This document shows, piece by piece, positions 11,883-22,679 of a stretch of DNA of 64,000 bases. The notes beneath the pieces were generated by a model, which was not told the origin of the DNA, did no database searches, and saw nothing but the letters and a program-made list of their open reading frames with translations. The position numbers were made by a program, and so were the translations under genes. The number at the start of each line of letters is the position of its first letter. The first letter of the stretch is position 1. The stretch is taken from NCBI RefSeq assembly GCF_000327385.1, contig NW_008708400.1, positions 5,592,280-5,656,279 on the forward strand, given 5' to 3'. The stretch comes from Lottia gigantea (Eukaryota; Mollusca; Gastropoda; Lottiidae).

Positions 11883-14800
11883 GGCCGAGCAACTCCAGCT
11901 CCTATATTTAATCAAAGGAAACGCCAGAGGCAGGCAATGTTTACAGACGCTAATCAACCTGGACCACCAAATAAAATGCCAGGTAGTTGGGCACATTTTG
12001 TACATTAGGCCCTACACCATTAGGTAGCAAGTTTTCATTGATTTGGATGGCTACAGTCTCCTCCCCTATTCCTCTTTCTCAGATCCCTTGATATAAATTG
12101 AAGACGATGAGGCTGATAAGGTCTTTTATTGAGTTCTATAACTCATTGGTTTTAATTATAGCCTAATCAACAGCAGAAAATATGACGTCAAAACTTTCTT
12201 CCATTTCTTCGAGAAGGGCCCTGTGTTCACACAAAGTAATCTGCCTAACGTTCAAAGTTAATGTTTTAGCCCGAAGAGTCACAGTTTTCAGACGCAGTTT
12301 CCAGTTTCATATCACCAAAGGCTACTAACGCTTTAATCTTTTCAGATTTAATGCCAGTAGGCGGATTTACCGGAGGTCAGAGACAGCCGACATTTAACAG
12401 ATCAGTCTGTGGTGGTTTGAATAAAACGGCTATTCCAAATCCAATATCATCCTGCAAACCCAATTTTGGAAATAGGCAACCAAATGTCGGATTTAATTCC
12501 TCAAAACCCAACAATATAGAGTTCAACCATTCAGCCCTGCCTACTAACAGTTTCAACCATTCAGCTTCATCTACCAATAATTATAACCAATCAAAAACAT
12601 CGGAAAATTTTCCAAAAAATAATTTCAACCAATCAAATAACCAAGGAAAGAGTATAAACCAATCAAATTATAGGAGTGGTTTTAACCAATCATCAAATAG
12701 ACACAATTATAATCAACCAACCAACTCCTATGGTACACAACGCAAAGACTCGTCATCTGTCGATTTCGGTCCAAATGGTAAAGTATTAAGCTGTGTATTA
12801 TATATTAGAAATCATGATCTGTAAGAGGCCTATAAAAGAGTTCATTGCCATTCTCCAACCGTTGCAGATTTTCCTTATGTTTGGGAATTTTATTTATATT
12901 CTTCTGACATTTGTTCACTAGAAGTCCCACATTAGTCATGAGGTGATTTCTTTTGAATATTTTTTAATTGTACTTCACCGTCATTATACCCCATATTAAT
13001 AGTGACTCATTGAGATACATGACCTCAAACTGTTCAATGCACTTTTAATTTATAGGTTAAGAGCTCATAGAAAGAGTAATGATATCCCTATTGAATACAA
13101 AATATATAGATCGAGTACAAAGTATTCTCTTACAGTACTGTACAAAATAATTATTAGGACCTATGTGTACTTAAAGGAAAGCCGAGTTGACAAACTCATA
13201 GCGATATGGTTGTAAAAGCGTATAACTGTCGATGGTTTACCCCTGACCTAATGGCAACTTTTTCTAGACCCTCCGCAACTATTCAAATAGAAGGTGGTGT
13301 TACTCAAAATCTGCACCTAATTCTGAAGATAGAGCTTTCCTTTTCAGGACCCTACTCGAAACAGAGACAATATGGGGGTGCACCACCAAATCAGGGTAAT
13401 CAACGTCAACAATTTCAGCCTAATTGTTCATATGATCAACCAACAACTAATTTCGACGGAAGTATGCCTGGTAATTCAGGAGTCCATACAGTTAACAGCT
13501 ATGATAGCAGGTACATATCTCAGCATAGAAATTCAAATGTGCATTTTGTTGCTGGAAGGTGTTTAGAATCGGCAATAACCTCCCTCTCGAAATAAATCCA
13601 CTGACCAATAACGGCAGTGGTTCTGTAGAATTTCGATTCTATGATACCAACAAATTCCAACTGGTTGTAAAGCTCTTGAATCAAGGGAATGGTCAAAAAT
13701 ATGCCCTAGTCTCGATCTCGGCTATTTTTTTTTACTTGTATGGCTCACAAGGTTAGCCGTTTAACGGTTCCACAATCGTTTATTCTCGAAAATTAAATAT
13801 TTCAGATTCCAGAGTACATCAATGTTTGGAAATACTGGATCAAGAGGTTCCGATTATGGTCAATCTGTCAGTAACAGTTCGAACTGGAATTTGGCTTTCG
13901 GAAACAAAAATCCACCGCAACAGACAATGTTCTCCAACAATAACAGGTAATTGTAGCAATAGTAAAATTGACTAAAATATTGACCAATTTGAGCACCACT
14001 AAGCAAGTACTATGGCGGGAATGTTAATGCTAGAGAGACGAGACAACAGCTTCTCGGTTTGCCAACAAAATGTTGTTTTTTGTACCACAGAAGAAGCATA
14101 TTCTTGACAAACATTTTGAGATTTTTTTTGTATTTCAGGAACAACAGATATCAACCAAATTTTATCACTAATTCTCAGCAGTTTAGGGTGAGTTATGAGG
14201 TTTTCTAAGTTTCAGAAATCAAATTTGGTATCTATTGAGCCATTCCACTCTGCAATTATGATTGCGCACCTACCGAGAACGTCTTGCGACTGAGATCGTA
14301 AACTCTGCATATTTATAATTGGCCAAGGAAGATAACTTGGTTTTCCAGTAGAAAAATATTAATGCCTTTATGAGGACACGATTGAAATGTTATCTCAAAA
14401 TCAATGTTAACCTGTAAGTCAGAGCAGCATTCGGATTTTGTCTGATTCGCAAGTGAATTTCGCTTTCTTAGCTGCGATATGTAACGTATTTTTCACGCAT
14501 ACGTACCTTTCTATTATGCCAAAACATCTTGTAAGTTGTGTTTGCTTTCAGAGTAATGAAAAGCAAATCGTGCAACAACCTACAACCAAATCCAAGATAG
14601 TTCAGAAACCACCAGAAATTGATAAAAGTTTGAAGATAATTACAACTGATATTGATGGCTGTAAGAAATGGGGCCAAAGAAAAGGAGCTAATATGAATTT
14701 ACTCTTTGAAGTCTTTGGTAAGATTGATATCGAACCACAGTTTTCATAATTGCCATCCGTAGTCAAGTTATGCAAACGTGGGAGCCTGCAAACGTGGCAA

Positions 14801-16258
14801 ATATAAATAATGTTATATTTGCTTGAAAAAGTAAATATGTATTGGCACTTCTAAGGGGTTATGAGAGTATCTTTGAATGTCTTTCCGGTGTCACAATTTA
14901 TTCCCCAAAACATACGACTAAAGGTTACTGGATGAAATAAATCGGGACCTCAGGATCAAGGGGTTCATGCTCCTAACCCAAGCATTTAATACATCGCAAT
15001 TCCTTACATTATGTCATATACTATTGTTTAGGAATGGTCGACTCTGCTGTATTAATGAACCAGTCTGGAACAGGCAAAGAATTTATTTTGAAAGATGGAA
15101 TGGATACTATACAATGTCTCTTTTATGAAATAGTAAGTCAAGACTTGCCAATATTAATATTTTATCTCATTAATTTAGGAACTATAGATAATTATTTTTA
15201 ATTGATGTTTGAGAGTCCCATAAACATACGAGCTAGGATCCATAACCAACGACCCTCTGTTCAGGTTTCCACCAAGTTTGCACTTTACAGCATTACAACC
15301 CAACGGAGACTTACACCATTGCTTTCCAAAAGGCGTTTGATCACAAAAAATCCATTTAAATAACTTTTGACCTATTGGTAAGGTTTACGTGACCAACAAA
15401 TAATTTGGTCTTCTGATTGAAAGCAGTTCCCCTTTAATGTTAACCAGATTCACATTTATCTAAATTCAGGACAGAAGTTTACCCAGATTAACCAGAGGAC
15501 AATGGCACAGGTGAGATGTTCTGGGCATTACAAGGAAATGAGACATGAAATGCTATGAATAGAAGCTATTAAATATTTATTGTGATATTTTGTCAGAATA
15601 GCAAAAAAGATTAAAACGTAGATTATAATAGCAGAACACCATACGCTATAATGTTTTAATTTTGAAAGATAGGTGATAATAGCCTCATCATTCTTTTCCT
15701 GTTGTTAATCAATATGATACTTTGAAATGTTACTAGTATTAAAAACATAGTGACAGGTTATTAAAGTACAATGTTTTCTAAAATTAAATGTCCTTTTCCG
15801 TGAAATACAACCATGTGGGGTCAGTTTACCAGCTAAGATCTTTGTTCTTGTGTGTCTTGAACATCAGGTGCCACTCTGGTACTTATCCATTTATTGGTTC
15901 ATTGTTTAGAATTAATGACATTTAAACTATATTTCACCATCATAGTTCTGAAATCCTAGAAAAGAACAAAGCGCAGAAGCCTAGTAGGTGGCTTTATTTT
16001 TTTCAGTGAGTGTTCAAAACATTGGATACTTCCTTAGTTCCCTGTTTTTTCTTATCAAGAAATGGCGAAAGACTCCTCTTCATTCCATCTTTATCTTATA
16101 CTTACAGATGCGTGGGAACATATGAAGGGAAGACTGGTAAAATGAAATGTGTGGCGGTACGACCCGCTGGACCAGAGGAAAGAAAACTAGCGAAACTCAC
16201 AATGTACCTGTCTAACAAATCACTTGAGGGCTTTTCCAGAGCTATAAGCGAGCAGTAG
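11883..16258 (+). CDS. SPATA22: SPATA22 orthologue, meiotic recombination protein (first few codons unresolved)
   Basis: In mammals SPATA22 pairs with MEIOB, binds RPA on resected single-stranded DNA and is needed for meiotic double-strand-break repair. Nine exons join in frame with GT/AG borders: 11883-11982, 12346-12777, 13348-13510, 13806-13946, 14139-14187, 14552-14717, 15032-15132, 15471-15511 and 16108-16258 (TAG). They total 1344 nt, or 447 residues. The first exon gives PAPIFNQRKRQRQ, matching human PVPLFNQKKRNRQ. The last four give LKIITTDIDGCKKWGQ, LLFEVF, DSAV, DGMDTIQCLFYEI, DRSLPRLTRGQWHRCVG and VAVRPAGPEE, matching the human C-terminal domain block by block. The middle (residues about 35-295) is Asn/Gln/Ser-rich and poorly conserved. 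The start is uncertain: ATG-CAG followed by a GT donor at 11674-11681 would fit the phase, but another 5' exon is possible. The gene is longer than the human protein (363) because of the low-complexity middle. Confidence 0.92.
12510..12735 (+). repeat. (F/Y/I)N(H/Q)(S/P) repeats in SPATA22 exon 2
   Basis: Seven copies of a four-residue motif occur in about 70 codons: EFNHSA, SFNHSA, NYNQSK, NFNQSN, SINQSN, GFNQSS and NYNQPT. At DNA level the word AACCAATCA recurs. The tract is prion-like or low-complexity in composition and lies in the linker between the conserved N-terminal motif and the C-terminal domain. Confidence 0.85.
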
Positions 16259-16554
16259 AAAACTCATATGGCGATTTGATGGACCAATATGGAAATTTTC
16301 TTGCAGAACTATGCCTATACCAAATTTCCGTTAAATATTTTGTTTGTTCCATAGGAATCAGTCATTTCAATTTTGACTCAACCCGTAAAATGCCATATAT
16401 ATATATATCATGCTTATTGTTATTTTGTTGATATTAATATATTAAAATGTTATATTGTTGTAAGTATAATTAATCGATTGTTACATTGTTCTAAATAGAC
16501 GTGGACGTTTTCCTAAAAATGTATCAAAGTTATTTATTCAGATGCATTCATCGG

Positions 16555-16560
16555 AATAAA
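16555..16560 (+). promoter_or_regulatory. Polyadenylation signal of SPATA22
   Basis: AATAAA lies about 300 bp after the SPATA22 stop codon and is the first good signal on the + strand. The 3' UTR would run from 16259 to about 16580. Confidence 0.45.
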
Positions 16561-16799
16561 GAATTTCTACGAGGTTGACGACCTCTCAATTGCTTCGAGT
16601 CTTAGCTGAAGAATTCAAATTTCTTCCGATAAAAGCCACTATCTGACATATTTATGAATACTTTCAAACAAGTATTCTAATATCTGTTGAAAACCTTCAA
16701 AATCGACAGGTCACACAGCAATGATAACTTTACATGGAAATTTCAATTTTTATGGGCTGTTTGTCTGAAAAGTAATACATCTCAATAATTTTATAACTT

Positions 16800-16911
16800 G
16801 ATCCAGAACGAGCCACAGAAACATCCCCGTGGTTTGCTAGAACAGATACTATAGATGACCTTTCCCTTTCGTCACTGTTTGATCCAAACCAAGCTAGATA
16901 CAATATATGAT
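16800..16911 (+). CDS. Possible orphan terminal exon (about 37 codons)
   Basis: The frame ending in TGA at 16909-16911 reads ...TETSPWFARTDTIDDLSL then SSLFDPNQARYNI, bounded upstream by TAA at 16794-16796. Composition and codon use look more like protein than the surrounding AT-rich DNA, and AG acceptors lie at 16805-16806 and 16816-16817. I do not recognise the family. It could be an alternative 3' exon of SPATA22 (550 bp upstream), the last exon of an unseen gene, a relic, or chance. Confidence 0.2.
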
Positions 16912-17157
16912 GGATTTGTCAGCATAGCCAGAGAACAACTACTTCCGGTTGTTAAGTAAATATGGATATAGGCAATTAGCACCAAACTTTAATATAAGCA
17001 GATTGTTAGCCTTATAACCCGGAAGTAATATGGATAACACTTTGTTAAATCTGTAAATTGAGGCTCATGACAATTATAGCTATACTATATACGTCAACAT
17101 CATTTGCTTCAAGGACTCTCCATAGCAATGACGAGTTGACAACGCAATGAGTCGGGT

Positions 17158-17482
17158 ACACATCTGTCTCTGTTCCAGACTCTGATAGCTATTTGGACAG
17201 ATGTAGACTGGAGTAGATACAGAAAAAGACGGCCCTGTTAAATGGAGACTTTCCGCAAAAGTTCAAAGGTCACAGAATCACGTGCTACCACCAAAAAGAA
17301 AGTTACGATGCTGCCCAGTACTAATTTTCAGTCATCGTAACGTTCATTTAATATTATGTTACATAAAACGCATTTACGCAGGTGTGGAAAATCCCTATTT
17401 AACAGGGTCTTTTTTCTGACTCTAGTCCAGTCGACAACTGTCAAAATGTCCATCAGAGGCTGGAATAGAGGCAAATGTTTCG
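17158..17482. mobile_element. Degenerate palindromic MITE-like element
   Basis: Left arm about 17158-17256 and right arm about 17382-17482 are inverted copies at roughly 70% identity by eye. Shared words, right arm read as reverse complement, are TCTATTCCAG/TCTGTTCCAG, CTCTGATAG/CTCTGATGG, GACTGGA and CCTGTTAAAT. The centre is about 125 bp. No transposase is seen. Confidence 0.6.
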
Positions 17483-19954
17483 AACTATCCGGATGTGTGA
17501 GCAACATGAATTATCATAGTAGAGAGAGATCGGAATGTTGGACTTGCGTTTATTTTCTCTGAGCAATAAGGCCAACTTTTGTGTATCTGGTATTAAAATT
17601 GATCTATTTTGATGCATCTGGAAGATTTTTTCTATTTGACAAGAGCTCGTCTTATGGTATCCATACATAGACTTTGAAATATCGTGAGTTTAACAACACA
17701 TTTAACTTGCCCTTTCAAACTGGTGCTTACTTAATCCGAAGTATTCTGCCTTGATTTTGACTTGACGCCATTGAGTAATAGAGCTATGTTTCACGTAATG
17801 GCGTTATGAGACAGCATTTTCACCCAGGTATCAACACCAGTTTACATATATGTGTACAGTTCTGGGCATACAGTTCTATGCTCTGGGTATAGTCCAAAAT
17901 TTAACCATATATATATCAGCGTTGGCGTTGGTACTTGCCGTCTACGAATTTTACTCAAATTTTGAAGATCAGCTTGTTTTCTTATGATTTTGAGGATTTA
18001 TATCCGAAACAAATGTCGACAGTATGAGATGATCTGCTGTCAATCAACAAATTCTCCCAGTCTCAAGGTACCATATTAGAATTACTCGACATAACTGAAC
18101 ACGAAATAAAAGCAGACTTACTCGGACTATTTGCTTCCTGGCGATAATTATACCCTTGTTAGATATTTATTGATTTATTTCTAAATCTGCCTTGCTGACG
18201 TCAACACAATTTTATTTCTTTAAATATACCGGGAAGGTTAGGATAATTTCTCTCCGTCAGTACTAATCCAACCTGCAATCTTTAAATGATGTAAATGTCA
18301 ATCCGACGGCCGCAGTAGTTCTAATGCACCATGTCCGGAATTCATTCCCAATGTCATGCACAATTTTCCAGGAGGGAGAATTCTGTCGGTACATGTGCAA
18401 AACTGTTTTAGGTCCACAGCTAGCTGTTTGTGATGTATTTTTATACGCCCACATGAAAAGCTATCTTTTTTTTTAACTTGTCAGCAGTATTACAGTTATC
18501 CTCATATTGATCCATGAAGGAATGAAATGTAGAATGAATGAATAAAAGATGGACCTTATGAGCAAATTCAGCTCTGGTCAAAGTGAAAGAGAAATAGATA
18601 GGATAATTAATGAACGCCAGGGAGCTCTTCCCAGAGGTCTGGATCTAGCGTAAAGATGATTCGAGAGAAGACTTAACCTGGTTTTAATTTCCCGTGGATT
18701 AAGGATTAGAAGCTCCATAGATTAATTAGTCTACAAGATCCTGGAAGACGCAAGTCTTTAAATAGAGTTGAACCTATTGTTCATGAAGACTTATCAGAGG
18801 CTTAAGTCTTCCTTTATCCACCATCTTCCATATTAATCCCAGTACAAAAAGTTGAATCGTCTGTTTGAATAATGTATGAGTTTTGTACCCTTTAACCTTA
18901 AATAGAGAAATTTTTTAAGACGGCAGATACGTCACATTTCTTTCAAAGCGATTTATTCCAATCTATCAAGGGAATAAAATCAGCGCCGTGGAAAACTATA
19001 CCACTTATTAGATTTATTGGAGCTTAAGTGCATGATGAGATTTTGTCTATGTGTCGGAAATATTCTCTCTCAATTTGAACTTTTCAGTGTAAAATGTTGA
19101 AAGATAGCTTGCCAGGCAAGCCCATTGGCAGCTCTGATTTTTTAATAAAACAATCACCAGTATGAAATATTCAATCATCAGTCATAATATACTTTTTAGA
19201 CCTTTTTCGGGTGATACTGAATATTAATATATTTGTTCAAAATACGACAAGAATCGTGCCTATTAGAGTCTACGAACTAAAAATTGAAAGAAGATCCGTC
19301 GAAAATTTTGCCTTTTAGAGTGTTTACAAGCTAAATGTTAAACGCGTTCCCAAGAACAAAGACAATAACTAATGCTAAATATTTTTCTGATTTTCAATTG
19401 GTTTCATCCGTGGTTGATTATAAACAACCCAAGTTTCGTCAAAATCTCTCGGAAATTGTGCTTTCTAGAGTGTTTACAAGGTAAAATTGAAGAGCAATAA
19501 TTCATACTGAATATTTTTCGATTTTTTTTTTCTTTTTCGAAAGGGCTACCCGTTGTTAACTTATTGATGTGAAGCTCATTTTGTTTCAAGTCGCTTGCTC
19601 TTTTTCTACTTCTTACGATCCATCTTCGAAGACAACAAAACTTATAAAAATGAATTCTTTTGCTGGCTACTATGTTATCATCGTAACACATAGAAAGCCA
19701 TTGGCAGTAAGCTCGATTAGGTTTATACTTCGATATATAATTAAATAATTAACAACAACCATTGGAGAACGATAGTGCTAAGGATGAAAGTACATTAAAG
19801 TGAAAGTAGAATTGGAATTGGTATATAGTTACAGCTTGTAACTCTTGATGGTTAGTCAGCTAAATATTTAGGCAATTCAAGAATAAGAATATTACAAGTA
19901 ACTACCCACCCACTCTGTTAGAGTACAATGATACTGTCTATCTCATTATTGACT

Positions 19955-20186
19955 TAAAGATACGGCCTTTATTTAACTGACTAGTTTGTAAATGTAGCGA
20001 ATTGATTGCATTGTGCGCTAATGAATACAGCCAATCAGTGCTCTCTCTGTTTGACTGTATTCACTAGCGAACAATCAAATCAAATCGCCGCATTTACAAA
20101 CTTCAGTGATACGAGAAACCTAACGAAATGATGCCAAGGTACATCTTGACATTGTAAAGATGCGTGATAAAGGCAATGTATCTTTG
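19955..20186. mobile_element. MITE with terminal and internal inverted repeats
   Basis: The outer ends are AAAGATACGGCCTTTAT and, inverted, AAAGATACATTGCCTTTAT. Inside, arms at about 19983-20036 and 20048-20102 share GTTTGTAAATG, GCGA, TTGATT, CGCTA and TGAATACAG around a short loop. The left arm is shorter by about 55 bp. There is no coding capacity, so this is a non-autonomous DNA-transposon-type element. Confidence 0.75.
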
Positions 20187-21145
20187 TCATTAACATGTAG
20201 TTTAGCCAATCAGAGGGCTTGAATAGAGTCGTAATTGGGTTGAAAATACCTCAAAGCAGCTTTGTTAAGCTTACATGCTAAATTGAAGGACATGGTGTTG
20301 ATTTCTATCTATATGTGTGTTGCAATCTGACAGATTTAACAGTATCATAAATCCAATTTCATTCCAAATGGAAACTGTCCGCCTCCTTAAGAACATTAAT
20401 TGAAAATGAAGACCAGAAGTAAGTAAAACCTATAAAAAGCGTTTTCTTTCCAATGAGATTAGAATTATATACCTACACATTATTCGATAATGAAAGTGAG
20501 ATTCAAAACGTTCAGTGAAATCTTTACGATGGACGGTTTAAGCTGAATAGAGTTCCAGATCACCAATTATTGTCAAGAGTCGACATACATTCCATGGTAC
20601 TTGCATATATAACTTTTTGAAATTGTCCCGAAGTCTTCTTAGGAGACCGTGTGATATTCGCTGATACCCTCAATTTTTAAGGGGTACTAGCACCACAGGA
20701 TTGTCATCAGGGATCTATATCACCCAGAAATCATTCTCTCTATATACTACCAGTTAAATCAAAATTAGTAAATTATCTATATTTTTCTGAAGGTGTACCT
20801 TTAAATAATTAAATAACGCCCTCAGTAAAATAACCTCCTCAAAATTCCAACCAAATGTAATAATCTTTATCTAATTATCTCATTCACGTCGCCATCCTGT
20901 TTTTGAATGAACTGGCATGATGTTCAGACAGCTACACCACATGCCCTACAGGCAACTAGTTCGTGGATTGTCAATTACAATTTAACAAGTTCTTGGATCG
21001 CTGCCATCAGACTATCACCAGTTCTTGTCTGAGATATTATTGGTTCTTAGATAACAGCCGAAACTTGAGGCAGGAGAATCAAAATAGACAGAACATGTAG
21101 AACTCCTTCACAGAAATTACTATACAAGCTTTTCTGGAAGTGATA

Positions 21146-21690
21146 AGTTAGAAGATAATTTCCTCTATGTAAAGATGTCCACAGTCACATTGAATAATTT
21201 CCTCTATGTAAAGATGTCCACAGTCACATTGAATAATTTCCTCTATGTAAAGATGTCCACATGGGATAATTTCCTCTATGTAAAGATGTCCGCAGTCACA
21301 TTGAATAATTTCCTCTATGTAAAGATGTCCACATGGGATAATTTCCTCTATGTAAAGATGTCCACATGGGATAATTTCCTCTATGTAAAGATGTCCACAT
21401 GGGATAATTTCCTCTATGTAAAGATGTCCACATGGAATAATTTCCTCTATGTAAAGATGTCCACAGTCACATTGAATAATTTCCTCTATGTAAAGATGTC
21501 CACATGGGATAATTTCCTCTACGTAAAGATGTCCGCAGTCACATTGAATAATTTCCTCTATGTAAAGATGTCCACATGGGATAATTTCCTCTATGTAAAG
21601 ATGTCCACATGGGATAATTTCCTCTATGTAAAGATGTCCACAATCACATTGAATAATTTCCTCTATATAGAGTTATGTCCTCATTGATAT
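21146..21690. repeat. Minisatellite, 33/39-bp unit, about 15 copies
   Basis: Two unit types are intermixed. Both begin AAGATGTCC and end AATTTCCTCTATGTA; one carries ACATGGGAT, the other ACAGTCACATTGAAT. Both lengths are multiples of three, so a 170-codon + strand frame stays open (KMSTWDNFLYV-like repeats), but it has no flanking coding sequence. I read it as non-coding. Degenerate AAGATGTCC words continue to about 21800. Confidence 0.9.
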
Positions 21691-21923
21691 TAAAAGATGT
21701 CCCCATATAGAGTGATCTCGCAAAGATGTCCTCAGAGAATGTCTCATGGATACTTAAGTATGTCAACATTGGTTGATGTCCTCATTTATATCAAGAGATG
21801 TTCACATATGTGAAGTCAATCCTCTAAATCGCATCCGCTGGAAACCGGCATGTCCGATGATCTGGTGGGATGCTGGTTAAGAAGTATGTCACTGTATAGG
21901 GCATGGTAAAGTAAAGATGTCTA

Positions 21924-22010
21924 TATAAGCATGTTCCTTTAGCAACTGTACGATGATTCACAAGCTAGATGTGGACCATCGTATCGCTGCTAAAGGAACA
22001 TGCCTTTATA
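21924..22010. repeat. Near-perfect 87-nt hairpin, 7-nt loop
   Basis: Left arm 21924-21962 and right arm 21970-22010 pair along about 39 bp with about four mismatches and a 2-nt bulge. The shared core is GCATGTTCCTTTAGCA followed by TACGATG. The loop is AGCTAGA. Size and shape resemble either a small foldback element or an animal pre-miRNA. No known miRNA seed is recognised. Confidence 0.8.
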
Positions 22011-22050
22011 GGATGATGTCCTCCTGATTATGCGACGATGTTGGATGATG

Positions 22051-22114
22051 TAATAATAATAATAATGCATTTATATAGCGCCTATTTTCTAGAAAGTTCT
22101 ACTCAATGGCATTG
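22051..22114. repeat. (TAA)n plus TTATATAGCGCC dispersed-repeat fragment
   Basis: A short TAA microsatellite runs into GCATTTATATAGCGCC and TTTTCTAGAAAG, a motif that recurs in dispersed repeats of many aquatic animals. Only this fragment is visible. Confidence 0.5.
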
Positions 22115-22369
22115 AAAATAAATCCAGATATGAAGAGAAGTTCTCATTGGTTGTTTTTTATTTGTATAGATGGACAGGTGTCATCTTGATTTGAAAGGAC
22201 TGGGTTGATTTTTCCAAAGTCTACTGATCCTGGACAGCCAAGTTACTTCATATAACGTTTGGATATCTAACAAGTGATCTCCATTTGCTGAATAGTTTTC
22301 TTTAGAAATTGTAAAATTGTATGTCAGCTTGAATTCGAGGAAGGATTGTGGTTGATTTTTCCAAAGTCT

Positions 22370-22672
22370 ACTTGTCATGCCACTACGAAACCACGTATGG
22401 TTCTTGGAAAATAACTCGCAAGAATGTAGTTCACAACCATGTTGAATCACTACCTCGACTTAATCTTTGAAAAAACTATACTATTCAATATAACCTAAAA
22501 TAAAATTCTAAAGCCAATTCTAAACTTTTAAATGTGATGTGAAGGCTTTGTTCAAATACTGCAGCCTTTTTCTAAATTCGACTTGTTAAGCCGAGGTGGT
22601 GATTAAAAATGGTTGAACTATGTTCATGTGTTATTTCCATGAAAGAACCATAAGTAGTTTCGTATGATACTA
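22370..22672. mobile_element. Palindromic MITE-like element
   Basis: Arms at about 22370-22462 and 22578-22672 are inverted copies of about 90 bp, roughly 75% identical by eye. Shared words are ACGAAACCAC/ACGAAACTAC, GGTTCTTGGAAAATAA/GGTTCTTTCATGGAAATAA and AATCACTACCTCG/AATCACCACCTCG. Direct repeats TTGATTTTTCCAAAGTCTAC (22206 and 22353) and GCTGAATAGTTTTCT (22289 and 22689) lie just outside or overlap, so nested or rearranged copies are likely. Confidence 0.6.
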
Positions 22673-22679
22673 AAATGAT

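Larger units (their letters stand above)
16600..19950. other. Intergenic, mostly unique AT-rich DNA
   Basis: Apart from the possible exon at 16800 and the foldback element at 17158-17482, no gene is recognisable on either strand. A short inverted pair with ACTTCCGG and CCGGAAGT ends lies at 16941-17026. A 63-codon minus-strand frame at 18263-18454 has no recognisable content. Confidence 0.5.

Noticed and set aside
16941-17026. Inverted ACTTCCGG/CCGGAAGT pair
   Set aside because: Arms pair for only about 18 bp with mismatches; too weak to call an element, although ETS-like cores are present.
18263-18454. 63-codon minus frame near a TTTTTATACGCCCACATG motif
   Set aside because: The motif resembles a word seen in mollusc dispersed repeats, but no further similarity or element end could be identified.
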